Assembly: GCA_015680685.1 (NCBI GenBank)
Contig: MNCI01016226.1
Location: 137,966-176,889, forward strand
Direction of reading: 5' to 3'
DNA length: 38,924 nt
From: Gnetum montanum
Taxonomy: Eukaryota; Streptophyta; Gnetopsida; Gnetales; Gnetaceae
Below, one piece after another: positions 21,781-32,800 of the stretch. How positions within the stretch are numbered: the first letter of the stretch is position 1; every line of letters begins with the position of its first letter. The translations under genes were made by a program, and so were the position numbers. The notes beneath the pieces were generated by a model. It had not been told where the DNA came from. It did no database searches and was given only the letters and a program-made list of their open reading frames with translations.

Positions 21781-24512
21781 TCTGATCAACCATAGGATTG
21801 ACTATCCTATATTTGTATTTAGGTGAACTTGAATTGAAGAAGGCACCTAGATTGAAGCTGCCTTTTAAAAGCTTGGTTCACTACCATGCTTAGTCATGTT
21901 GAGCATAAATTATGTCCGCCCCATAGATGGATTTACCATTGCTGTTAATGTGCCAACAAACAATGAGCTCATGTCAAAGATAAAGTCTTAAGAACATTAA
22001 GAAAAATAAAATAAAAGATTTATAAGTTAGTTATTTAATGTCCTATATGAATAGGCCACTTGGCAACTATACCTTTTTATTTTTATAGTAGTTATAACTT
22101 TCATTGTAGAGGTTGTAACCATCCATGGTTGTTGTATCTAACCTTAATCTCCCATGATGATTGTAACTACCATGAAGCCATTGTAAAAAGATCTTCAAGA
22201 ATGGAAAGAGGAGAGGGGGAAGGAACTTGGAAGAAATATTAAAGATTACTCATAAGAATGGCTTGCTAATTGCATCATCAATTCAGCTATTTTGTTTCAA
22301 TCCTATGAGTTCTTTTCTTTTCATTTTGTCTTAGTTGTTTAGCTAATAGTTTAGATAGTTCTATGCTTAACATTTAATTTTAAGATTTTCTAATTGCTCT
22401 TATAGCTCTATTTTAACATAATTCTAGAGTTCTATTAGGTTTCCATATAAGAGCTTATGTTTTCTCTTGAAAAGCATATTGAGTAATTTAATAGTAATGT
22501 CTTTATGAAATTGCCTATTTGAGTCTAGAGTGTTTAGAAAATCTTTGATACTTCAACTTGAAATAACTGAAAATTTTTAAAGTCTTTTCCTTGATGTTTC
22601 AATCTTGAAATTGTTAAATGTTTTCTGATAGCTCTATTATTTGCAATTCTTAATAACTATTTAACTAGCTAAATAATAGCTTGTATTTTGTTGTTTACAA
22701 AGCATTTTGGTAGTTTAAGAAAAGCGTCTTTTATGAAATTGCATGTTGAGCTCCGAGGGTTTGGAAAATTTCTAACACTTTAGATTTAATTAAAATAGCT
22801 TTATTTTGAAGTGTTTTCATGTTCAATTTATCTTGCTTAAGTGTTTGAGATTTCACACAAATCTGCTTTCTTTTTTCTTTTCTTTTAAAATCCATTGAAT
22901 CTCGCTTTATTTCTAATCTTTCTTACGAATTTTTCTCTCTAAGGAAAATTAGGAGTAGATTTTTGCAGAATTGTGCTTAAGCATTTTGGTGAAATTTAAT
23001 TTATTTCAAGCAACATACTCTAGGGAGACTAAGTGACTTAACAAAATAGGAATCGTTAATGACTTACAGTATTTAACAAGGTTAGCTAAATTTCTATTAT
23101 GATAGCTAGTTACAATTTTATACACAAACCCAAGCATTTCAACATTCATAATAACAAACACACATTTATGCTTAGTTCACTCTATTATCATTGAGTTTAT
23201 TTGGAGGTATCTGGGCCTTGGTGTTTCTAGAGACTAGTGAACACCTAAGCTCAAGTTTGAAGGAAGACCTTCGTTTCCCATGATTCTAGTAACAAGACCC
23301 AAAGGAAAATGTTGGCAGTCCCAAACGGTCGCTAGTAAGAGTCTATTTTAATAGATCAAGACTAGTTGCCATGTAATAAACCCATCAAAATTTTATTTCA
23401 AAAATAAAAGAAAGAAAGAAGCTCCCACAAGAACCTTATGATTGAAGTAGGAATTTTTGAAAAAAGAAAAAAGAAAAATTCCCACAAGAACCTCCAATCA
23501 TGAGATGAGCCAAGATTCCACAAGAATCTTATAGTTGGGGTGATGCTAAAATATCACACTATTAAGTATTCCTCAAGAATCCCCTTCTATGAGTAGAGTT
23601 ATTATGGATGGAGCAGTGATCAATAAAATACAACATGGAAACATTGATGCCACTATCTTAGATAGCTAGGATATAACACTATTATGAAAGCGATTGACTA
23701 GCCTAATTAGGTAGCATAATATACAACCTTATCATTTATAAACATTCTTCTTACTTAGTTTATTTTATCTTTTAGCTCATGGAACTTGATAAATACCTAA
23801 AAGGAATTATGTCTTATCCCTTTATTTTCCTCAATATGTCAACTAAGTATTTTAACGTTACACAATTATCTATAATAAATAAACTCCAAATCTTACACTA
23901 TATTACCACATCATTCTAGGACTATAACCTATAATTTCATCAAGTAATTGAAACTCTTTAAACATCCATGTGGCCTCCCAACATGCCTTGTATAGGAGTT
24001 AGTGGTTGAGATTCCTACTATGAAGTGAGCATTGCCAATTTTTCCATGGAAAAACTACAAAATTTCCAAAAAAACAAGTCATAATGCTATGCACTACATT
24101 GAAAAAAACCTATAAAAATTCAAAAAATTATGATTACACCTCTAATACAGTTGAAAAACCTTGAACAAAAAATCTATGTAGTTAAAACTTGAAAATCTAC
24201 TCATACATTATCTAGAAGAACCCTCAAAATTTGCCTAAAATTGGCAAACATAGGATGAAAATATTGTGTATGGGTGTGGAAAAAAATTCAAAATTTTTCC
24301 AATAGATGCCCAAAACCCAAAATTTCACTCCTAACATAATCTACAAGCCTAGATCATGGATTCGACATAATCAAAATAAAACATCTTGACCTAGACAAGC
24401 CTAGAGGTGGGAAAATGTTTCCAAAAATTCATTGAAAATCACAAAAAATGGTGAAAAGTTGGTACCTAGTGGTCCTTGACAAAGATCCTATACGACTAAA
24501 AAAATTTGTTGC
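21781..24512. other. AT-rich region without recognised gene
   Basis: 2.7 kb with stops in all frames and no motif I can name. A diverged direct duplication is visible: about 22440-22665 and 22670-22890 share segments such as TTATGAAATTGC followed by TTGAG and GGAAAAT-like sequence. Around 23410-23560 the phrase CCACAAGAA recurs four times. Probably old, unidentifiable repeats. Confidence 0.45.
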
Positions 24513-25697
24513 TGGAAAATTGAAGATTTTTGGCAAAATAGTCTAACTTCAGATCCCATGGGCCTCGATGAAGGGATCTAAAGCACCCTAGATAGTCTTG
24601 TTGATCACCCAAGGGCTTAGAATAAGTAAACAATGTGATCAACTGTATTGAAAATTATAGATACAATAATTAAGAAATTAAAAATAAACTTGCATGGAAT
24701 AAATGAACTACAACTTTTTCTATTAAAATAGTAAAAATTGTTACAAGAACAAACTTCACACTCGTAAAAATTTCAAAGTTTTAAGTATCCAAAGAGCGTA
24801 ACAGAAGATGATTGGCATCCAATGAAGCCTATAGAGTATGTCCTGTAGTCAACTTCACTATCCAGATGTCCCAAGTTGTGGTCTTGAAGCTCCTTGCTAG
24901 TCTCTCTACATTGGGTCTACATTGTTGGTGGTGAGTTGGTTGCTAAACTTTTGGTGGATTTGCGCTGCTCTAAAATTCTCTAGTTCAGCCTGAATGTAAT
25001 TTTGCCAAAATTCCTTTAAATATGGTATTTTTCAATTTATATGTGTTATCAATGATCTAATTTGTTGCTACAAATTTCTGCCATGATTGCTACCAAATTA
25101 CTGAAAATTGTATGTGTTTGCAGGTCTTTTAGCCCCAGTGTATTTATTGGATTTGGCCAGTTTTGATGGTTTCTACACTAGATCCATCACAAAATACATT
25201 ATCCAATGTATATTATGTCAATGCTAGCATATTTTTATAATGCCCAAATTTATATGCTAGCTACAAGTGTCTTCATCATGAAAAATTAAAGTCCAAATAT
25301 TTATATGCTAGTTGTAGGTGGGTCCAACGTATAAATTGTGATGGCCAACATAAACACTATGAAAAACCTAAATTTGGTGATTCCCAAGGCATTTTCAGCC
25401 TTCACAAGCCTAGGCACATGTATAATACAACTTTTTTCACTTGGAAAGTGAGGTAATCACAACTTATGAAGCATTTTTTAGCCTTCATAAGTTAACATAT
25501 GTGAGATTGTAGCCTATGGATTGCAAATTTCACATTTTATAATAAGATCCTACCTCAAGTTGTAGTGATGAGGGTTACAATGTCAAGTGTTGATAAAAAT
25601 AAGGTAACTATGTCTGCCATTATTTTTACACCAAATTACAATGAATTTTGACTGTGGGTTGTAACATGAATTTTCTTTGTGGTGTCTCATTGGCTCA
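24513..25697 (+). repeat. Left arm of a long inverted repeat (about 1.2 kb), LTR-like ends
   Basis: Read on the plus strand this matches the minus strand of 36009-37451 over most of its length, with gaps. Anchors: GCACCCTAGAT / GCACACTAGAT; TGCTACAAATTTCT.CCATGATTG; AACTTTTTTCACTTGG.AAGTGAGG; TATGTGAGATTG; and AACATGAATTTTCTT.GTGGTGT. The arm may start TGGAAAATTG and end GGCTCA, so TG...CA ends as in LTRs are possible, but I see no flanking duplication. It contains a hairpin (24547-24583) and one copy of the core found in the 27.8-29.3 kb array (25190-25236). It is either one end of a long-terminal-inverted-repeat element that spans 24.5-37.4 kb, or an LTR-like insertion independent of the right arm. 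Confidence 0.8.
24547..24583 (+). other. Hairpin with conserved counterpart in right arm
   Basis: CTTCAGATCCC pairs with GGGATCTAAAG around a 15-base loop containing GGGCCTCGATG, with one C-A mismatch. The matching position in the right arm (minus strand) forms an 11 bp stem with different bases. Confidence 0.75.
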
Positions 25698-27352
25698 TCT
25701 TTGTTGATTTTTTGAGGATTGATTGGAGAGACATCAAAAAAGAATGCAAAACATCACCATAGGTCTATCACAAATGTTTACCTTTCATGCTTGATTTCAT
25801 AACCATCAAACCATGCTAAAGAGTGTTTGTGATGATGAGATGGGATTATGATTAGATGATATAGGATAAAGGCTATATTTGATTACAAGGGAATGGTCAT
25901 AGAGGTTAACAATGAATTCCACATGTTGACATCATGGTTATGATATGGTAATAACATGCTTGTTGATCGATGAGGTTTTCATGCTTTGTCCTTCAAAGTA
26001 CTAGTTACTCAATAATGTTTGTTAGGAATTAACACATAGCTCCAAGGCTTCTTTGGCTATTAGGCTCCTCCCTTTGTTTGTTTGGAGTTGTTGATCTAAT
26101 GTTTGGGCTTTATTGGCCTTTTAGCTTTCTTAGTAACTTGATTTTCCATTTTTTTTTATTTATTTTTTATGAAATGAAACCTTCATTGGGTTTCATTGCC
26201 AAGGCTGATCTTAGTTTAGTTTTCTCATTAAATGAGATGTATTACATCCAATGAACTTGATGGTCAAGCATGACAAAGGAGATGTGACATGGCCACTATG
26301 CATGCATGTCAAACATGGGTCATCATTGTTACTTAGGGTAAGGAAGGTTGTAGTTGGGCTATGGGATATTGGCTTAATAGGGGTAACAAGAGTGATGTGC
26401 GACAAACACTCTTGACATGGCAAGCCAAGCTAACCAAATATCATGCATCAAGATCACATGGTAAGTTGCTCCTACACTATGTTCCACGTTCGCAATGACT
26501 TCCAAGATTCACCATGTAAGGAAAACTGCAAGAGGATAAGAAGACAAGACAAATAATACATGTTACAAAATATTTCATAAGACTATGAAAGATAACTAGT
26601 GAACTATAGGCCACCATAGGCTACTATTGTTACAACATTGAGAGATTTATGTCAAGTTTCATAGATTTTACAAGGCTTGCAATTCATTTGTGGTACTAGA
26701 CACAGAGAGAGAGGTAGAGGTTGTGTAGGCTAACTTCTTGTAGATCATCAAAGTTATTAACATTAGTCATTCGTTCCAACCTGTCAACAATGGTAAACAA
26801 CACTATAGGAAAACATGTGAGTGTTAGCTATAATCAAGAGCTATGTGATGGCTTTAATGTTTCTTTGCAAGGATTTTATGATGTATTGATTAGATTTAAG
26901 TTCTAGCAAGGAACTTGATTTCATGTGTTTTCTCCTCACCATTGTGGTTTAGATGGGAATTGCGACCAAGGAATCCTCCATGATGTTTCTGGCCTCAAGG
27001 TAAATGGTCATTGGGCTACTTCAAGATGTTAAGGTTGTATGGTTAAATGGTTTCAAGGCTTAAATTTTGAATATTCAAGGTAATCTTAGTCTGACAACAT
27101 CAATAGAGGGGTTTATTTAGGCCTTAAGGATAGTCAAATTTTCTTCCTTATCCTCCCAGCTTAATTCCTGCATGTCAACATAAGCACATCAAGTGGCATC
27201 TATGTGACATAATGGTTAAACAATATAAAATACTATAATAATAAAGTAGAGATGAGTAAAAATAGATTAAATCAATGTAATATGAGATCCAAACATGGTT
27301 AACAAAGACCACAATGAGTAGGTTTAGGTAAATAGGATGAAACAAGCACCAA
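25698..27352. other. No recognised gene between left arm and repeat arrays
   Basis: AT-rich, stops in every frame, no domain. A short open stretch at 26721-26906 is not supported by anything else. Nothing here matches the sequence just inside the right arm. Confidence 0.4.
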
Positions 27353-27590
27353 ATGATGTAGGATAAGGTTAAATGAAGGCCAAATGATGGTCAAAACCCC
27401 ATAAAATGATGTCAATCAAGGTCAAATAAGGTCTTAATGATGTCAAATGACATCAAATGATGTCAAATCATGTCAATTGAGTTTCAAACAATGTCAATTG
27501 ATGTAAAAATGTGACCAAACAGGGCCAAATGATGTAAAAGTGATGAAAATGAGGTCAAATGACACTGAATGATATAAAAATTATGGACAA
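27353..27590. repeat. Degenerate TCAAATGATG repeats
   Basis: The words CAAATGATG, TCAAATGA and GATGTCAA recur about a dozen times with irregular spacing of roughly 10-20 bases. The array is decayed and ends about 240 bases before the 190 bp array. Confidence 0.6.
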
Positions 27591-27830
27591 CAATGTGTAA
27601 CAAGTTCAAGTAAATCCAAAACATAGTAGAACAAGGACAAACAGGGTAAGGTAGATAACATGTGGTCAAACATGATCAATCAAGGTCATATTTTACTAGT
27701 TTTAGGCCTTAGCAAGCCATAGTGGGAGGCTCAAGGATCTATAGAAGAGTTTGGGTACTTGAGGTGGTCATTTTAAGTCTATTTGGAGGTAGAAACAAGG
27801 TATTTTGTAGTAAATACACTAGCTCTAGCA

Positions 27831-29340
27831 CAAAATACACTTTCCAGTATATTTAGTACTAATGCTAGTATATTTGTTTATGAAACTTGGTCATGTGGGT
27901 TTTTTGGCTTGTTTTTGGGTTCTAATGCCTTGGAATGTCAGCACAATGGTCAGGGAGGAATAATGAGTCAATTTTAATGTTGATTTGACCCTATGAAGTT
28001 ATTGTATGGTGTCAAAGCATGAAAAATATGCTGGATAGCATATTTAGTGCTAGTGCCTATGTATTTTTGTAGAAAATTTTTTGGCTTTAGTAGTCTTCCA
28101 AAGTAAAATAGGAATCTCAATGTTGTAGAATGGTAATTTTAAGGTCAGAATGGATCAACAAAAGTTTAGTTTGGAGCCCTCTAGCTAAAAAATATGTTGG
28201 AAAACATATTATTTCTTGGCCTTACCATAAAAATTATGGTATTTGAGATTTTCATGCCTAACTAAGATCAAGTTACATTTGCCTTTAGGCCCTGGGGTTC
28301 CAAGCTTCTCCAGTCAAATCCTGAGTAATTTGGAGTGTCATAAGGTTGTCAAAACTACCACGAAAGTAAAAAATACACTATGCAATGTATTTTGTGCTAA
28401 TGTTATTGTGTTTCTTGTGGAATTTTAGTGTCTAGATAGTTTGGAAGGTTATTCAACTTGGTCTTTTGGCTTCTAAGATCACTAGTGTCTATGGTTAGGG
28501 CTTAGGACTGAGATTGAAAATTTGGGAGGTTACTAGAAAACTTGGTTTAATCATTTGACCTCCATCCTCCTCAAATATATGCTAGCCAATGTATTTAGTA
28601 CTGAAGCTAGTATATAAATGAAGGATTTGACTGATTTGGACCACTTTTGGCTCAATTTTCAAGGTTTCATGGCTATTGGGAGCTTTAGATTGGTTTGGTG
28701 ACTAGAATGACACATTTGGAGGATATTTGAATTGGTGCAAGGCTTGATTTTTGATTTTTCTAGTGATATATATGCTAGATAGCATATTTAGTATTGATGC
28801 TAGCATATTTTCTAATGTTTAATAAGATTCTAACACTTTTTGACCTATCATTTGGTGTTTCAAATACACCTAAAGCTTCAGGTAGGTCCTGAGGTTAGGG
28901 TTAGCAAATTTGAGAGTTATTAGAGGTCTTATGGGTGAATTTCGTGTTTCCTCCACCCATAAAGATGTTGGCTAGTGTAATTAGTACTAGAGAAAACATA
29001 CTTTTGGAGGATGTGTAGGTTTTGACATTTTTTAACATGGATTTTAGTGTTTTGAGGCTGCTAGAGGCTCTAGTTAGGGTTTCAAGTTAGGCTTGGTAAT
29101 TTTAAGGATCATTTAAGGTTTTTTTATGTATTTCATCTCCATTCCTCGTATAAATATGCTTGCCATTGTATCATTTTCTTGTAGCCCATGTATTAATACT
29201 TAGAATACTTTGTTTTAGATGTGTCATGTTATTTTTCAGCACTTTGGATCTTCCAATGGTAGTGTCCAAGGTTCTAGGGATTCATGGGACTCTATTGATC
29301 ACAATGGATCAAGGATGGACTATTGGGAATGCCTCTTGGT
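27831..29340 (+). repeat. Diverged tandem array, about 190 bp period, eight units
   Basis: A core of about 50 bases starts at 27831, 28021, 28187, 28367, 28571, 28765, 28960 and 29149 (spacing 166-204). The best copy, at 28765, reads ATATATGCTAGATAGCATATTTAG then TATTGATGCTAGCATATTTT: two facing pairs of TATGCTAG / CTAGCATA. Between cores, a shared part runs TTTTGGCT...GGTTAGG...TTTGGGAGGTTA...CCTCCATCC, clearest in the units at 28367, 28571, 28765 and 28960. A single core also lies at 25190 in the left arm. The array ends about 0.5 kb before the ATG of the eight-exon locus. It could be a decayed satellite, a repeated promoter, or subterminal repeats of a transposon. Confidence 0.75.
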
Positions 29341-29819
29341 CATGGTTAGAGCCTACAATACATTTCAAGATTTACATGCTTACTTGGGCATCAATCCATA
29401 GTCTATTTTTTGTTTGAGATTTTAAAACCTATTGTATGGGGATTTTTCATGGTTTATTTGGGAGGAATCCTATAGAGCCCACACAAGGTTAAAAGGTTGT
29501 TTAAAATCAAAGAGCAAGCAAACCCAACATATTTATTACTTTTCTTAAATGAACATTGAGTTCACTAGATATCTAGGTAGGCATTGTAGGTGTAGTGGTT
29601 TCTATATCAATGCATAAATACAAGAAGGTTTCCAACATTAAAACTTTCCTTCATACTATTTTCTTGAGCTTGGTTCTTTGACAAGTGGTGCTTATCAACA
29701 AGACTTTTCAACTATTCTTACCTTCAGGCTCATCAGTTGTTAGCATATTTTTGCACTTCCCACACCTAGAGGTAGCATAGTTGCAAGGAGGTAAATGTTT
29801 TGTTCCTCTTTTATCGAAG

Positions 29820-32800
29820 ATGTCAAAGAGGAAAGGAGTAATGGGGAAAAATTCTACATTGAAGAAGGTAGAAACTATTTCTAGGGGCATATCGCATATC
29901 CAAAACTCCTCCATTAGTGAAGGCTCTTCTAGCATGATAGCCAGGTACCCTTCTTTCACTATTTTTTACTATTTTTTGCTAAAGGATGGTAGCATTTTCA
30001 ATTGTCTATGCTTGCATGTTTGAAGAATTTTGGTTTGAAGGACATTGAATGTTGGGAATAGGTTTTTTACTGAATTCGTGTTGTTTTTTTGGCCTTAGGG
30101 CATTTTTTTTTCTTTTTTGCAAAAATATGAATTTTTCTTTAACACTCTTTTATGCATTTTTACCTTAATTTTATCGAAAAAGAAACCAAACTTTACAACT
30201 TTTTTATAAGGATATGGTGCATAATTTTTATTTTTAAGGCCATAGGGGTTTTTTGTGATGTTTAATGGTCACATCAAAGGTTGAATCATTTTTTTGGAAC
30301 TATAGTTAATTTTTAATGATTTTTTCCATAGATATGTGCATAGCATTTTTTTCAATTTTTTCATGTTTTCGACCTCCAAAGATTGACAGCATTAGCCTAA
30401 TTTGAAAATTTTCTTAGTAATTTTCCAACCTCTTGGGGATTATTGGAATAGTGTAGAAGGATTTTGTGCTAGATTTGAAATTTTTATAAAATAGTTTTTT
30501 GTAATTTTCCTAAAGGTCTCGTTGTAACTGTTTCGCTACAAATTGGGTTTTTCCAGAATAACATCTAAGTGATTCCAGGTCATAATGTAGATCTTTTTAT
30601 GCATGTTATTGAAACATTGGTGTGCGATTTGTATTGAATTATTCTTATTTACAATGATTAGACTTGGAACAAAATTTGTAATTTGTTGTGACCACATGAA
30701 TCATCTCATTTAGTTGCAGTTTTAGTTGTTGAGCCTGCAAGCTTCCCATCCTACACTAGTAGGGTTGGTCAATTGTTTATGTTTCTTAGTCTATGTTTAA
30801 GGTCTCTACAAGTTATTTACATGGTCTATATTAGTTTTGAGTAGCATCTTGAATTTTTTGAGATTTTTGCTAGCTTTCCTAGTGTCTTTACTATAAATGT
30901 TTCACTGTAAACCACTTTTTCAATTGAAATTTCATTAAATTCAAGTTGAAATTTTTTACAATTGTTAGTTTATTTTCAACATAGGTTTAAGCTTGTTATA
31001 GGCTTGTGCCATAGCATAGCACTTGAAATAAAACTTCTGTAATTTTTTTATACATTCTTTAGCCATGAGACTACCCTTATTGTTCTAGGCTACTTGGTTT
31101 TCAAAATGTCAATAGGTTGAATTTTGATTCTTTGTTATGGTTATAACTTTGAATTTGTTTTTTTAATTTTTTTATGGAAATGTTGACATTATATTTGTTA
31201 TTTTCTTGTTTAAGTGTTGTTTAATTTCATTGATTATTATCTTGCTTTTTTATGATTCTTTTTGTTGATTATTATAAGGCATTTTTGAAGCCCATCCTAG
31301 TGGTTATTGAAATAATTAGGATTTTGTACTATATAAACACATTAAGGTAAAACAGTTTACCCCATAACATGATTCTTGATCATGACTCTCTATGGTTTAG
31401 GCTTGGGGCCAAATAGTTCTTAGAATTCTTACTTGAGAACTTTAGTATGATCTTTTGGTCACACTTGGCCATTGACACTACACCTATTATTGTGGAGACA
31501 TTGCTACCTAGTTCTACTAGTTGCATTTCCAAGTTCATAGTGGATGATCCTAGCACTTGGGCAGGAGGCAATCGATGTGATGACTCATACACACTAGGGA
31601 TAGATAGGCTATCCTAGATTTGGGATACACCTAAGTTCATTTAGTACAATGCTAACAACACCTTGATGATAGGACATCGGATCAACAATTTATTTTAGAA
31701 TCCTCCTATTACCTTCTACCTATTGCAAGCGTATGTTTAATCCTAATTCTTGATCATTTCTTATTGTCATTAGGCTATTTGATTTTAATGGTTTTTTATG
31801 CTTACACATTTTAGGTATAGAGTGCATGATGAAGGATTGATCAAAAGTGACCAAGTCCTACCTTTGGCACACATTGCATTGGGGGTTTTTGTACAAGGCC
31901 TAGATGTGAGACTAATGGAGTTGCAATAGTTAAAGGATGACTTTAGAAAATATATTGCATGGTATTCCCTACTTTACTAGAGGTGTTTGGCCACTAGCAC
32001 CATTCATACTTGGTGGGGCCTTCTAGGCTTGAGCATATATACACTTGTGACTTCTAGGGGCCTTACATTACCTAAACCAAGTAAGAAATTTCATTTTTTA
32101 TTTTTATAATTTTTTATTAATGTTAACATTTTCTATTTGTGTTATCTTTTTGGTTACTTAGGCCTTGATTTTTTAATTAGTTTTAACTATGTGGTTATGA
32201 ATTTAATTTTAATTTACTATGTTTATTATAATTTTGGTTTTGTATGATGTACTCATGCTAAAGGTTGATGGGCTATTCATGTTGTGCTATAGGTACTATG
32301 CTTAAAACTACTATTTCCATGATAACCTCTATACGTGTAGAGGAGATGCTCATTCTCAAGTGGCGTGAAGTAGATTTAGTGTAGGAGTGGTTGGCTAGTA
32401 GAGCACCTAAAGAGATCTAGGAAAGAATTGCCAATGTAGGTTTGCTCAATTTATTCATGATTCTTAGTCCATCAATGCCTACTACAGAGATGGTGAATGT
32501 ACTTGACTCTTTTGACATAGGAGTCAAGAAATTTATCTCTCATGTTCATGATATGCCTATTACCTTGCTCATCAATGAATTCACATTTAGTGACCTCTTT
32601 GATGTACCTTTTGATGGAATTAAGGTTTCCATAAGAGTAGGGAAAGAGGTGAGCCATAGAAAGGAGGTTTAAAAATGGTTTAATTCTTGTTGTGGTAATA
32701 GTGGGTTGTCTCTAGACCAATGTAAGGTCATAGAGGTCAACAAGATGTATCCTCTATTCTACTCTAGATTGTTTCCCATGTTGTTGTCATAGACGAAGAT

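Noticed and set aside
27831-29340. CRISPR-like repeat-spacer array
   Set aside because: Cores are long, diverged and the inter-core sequence is itself repeated; the DNA is eukaryotic.
29160-29417. Two overlapping plus-strand open frames at the end of the 190 bp array
   Set aside because: They fall in the last repeat unit and its flank, overlap each other in different frames, and show no motif.
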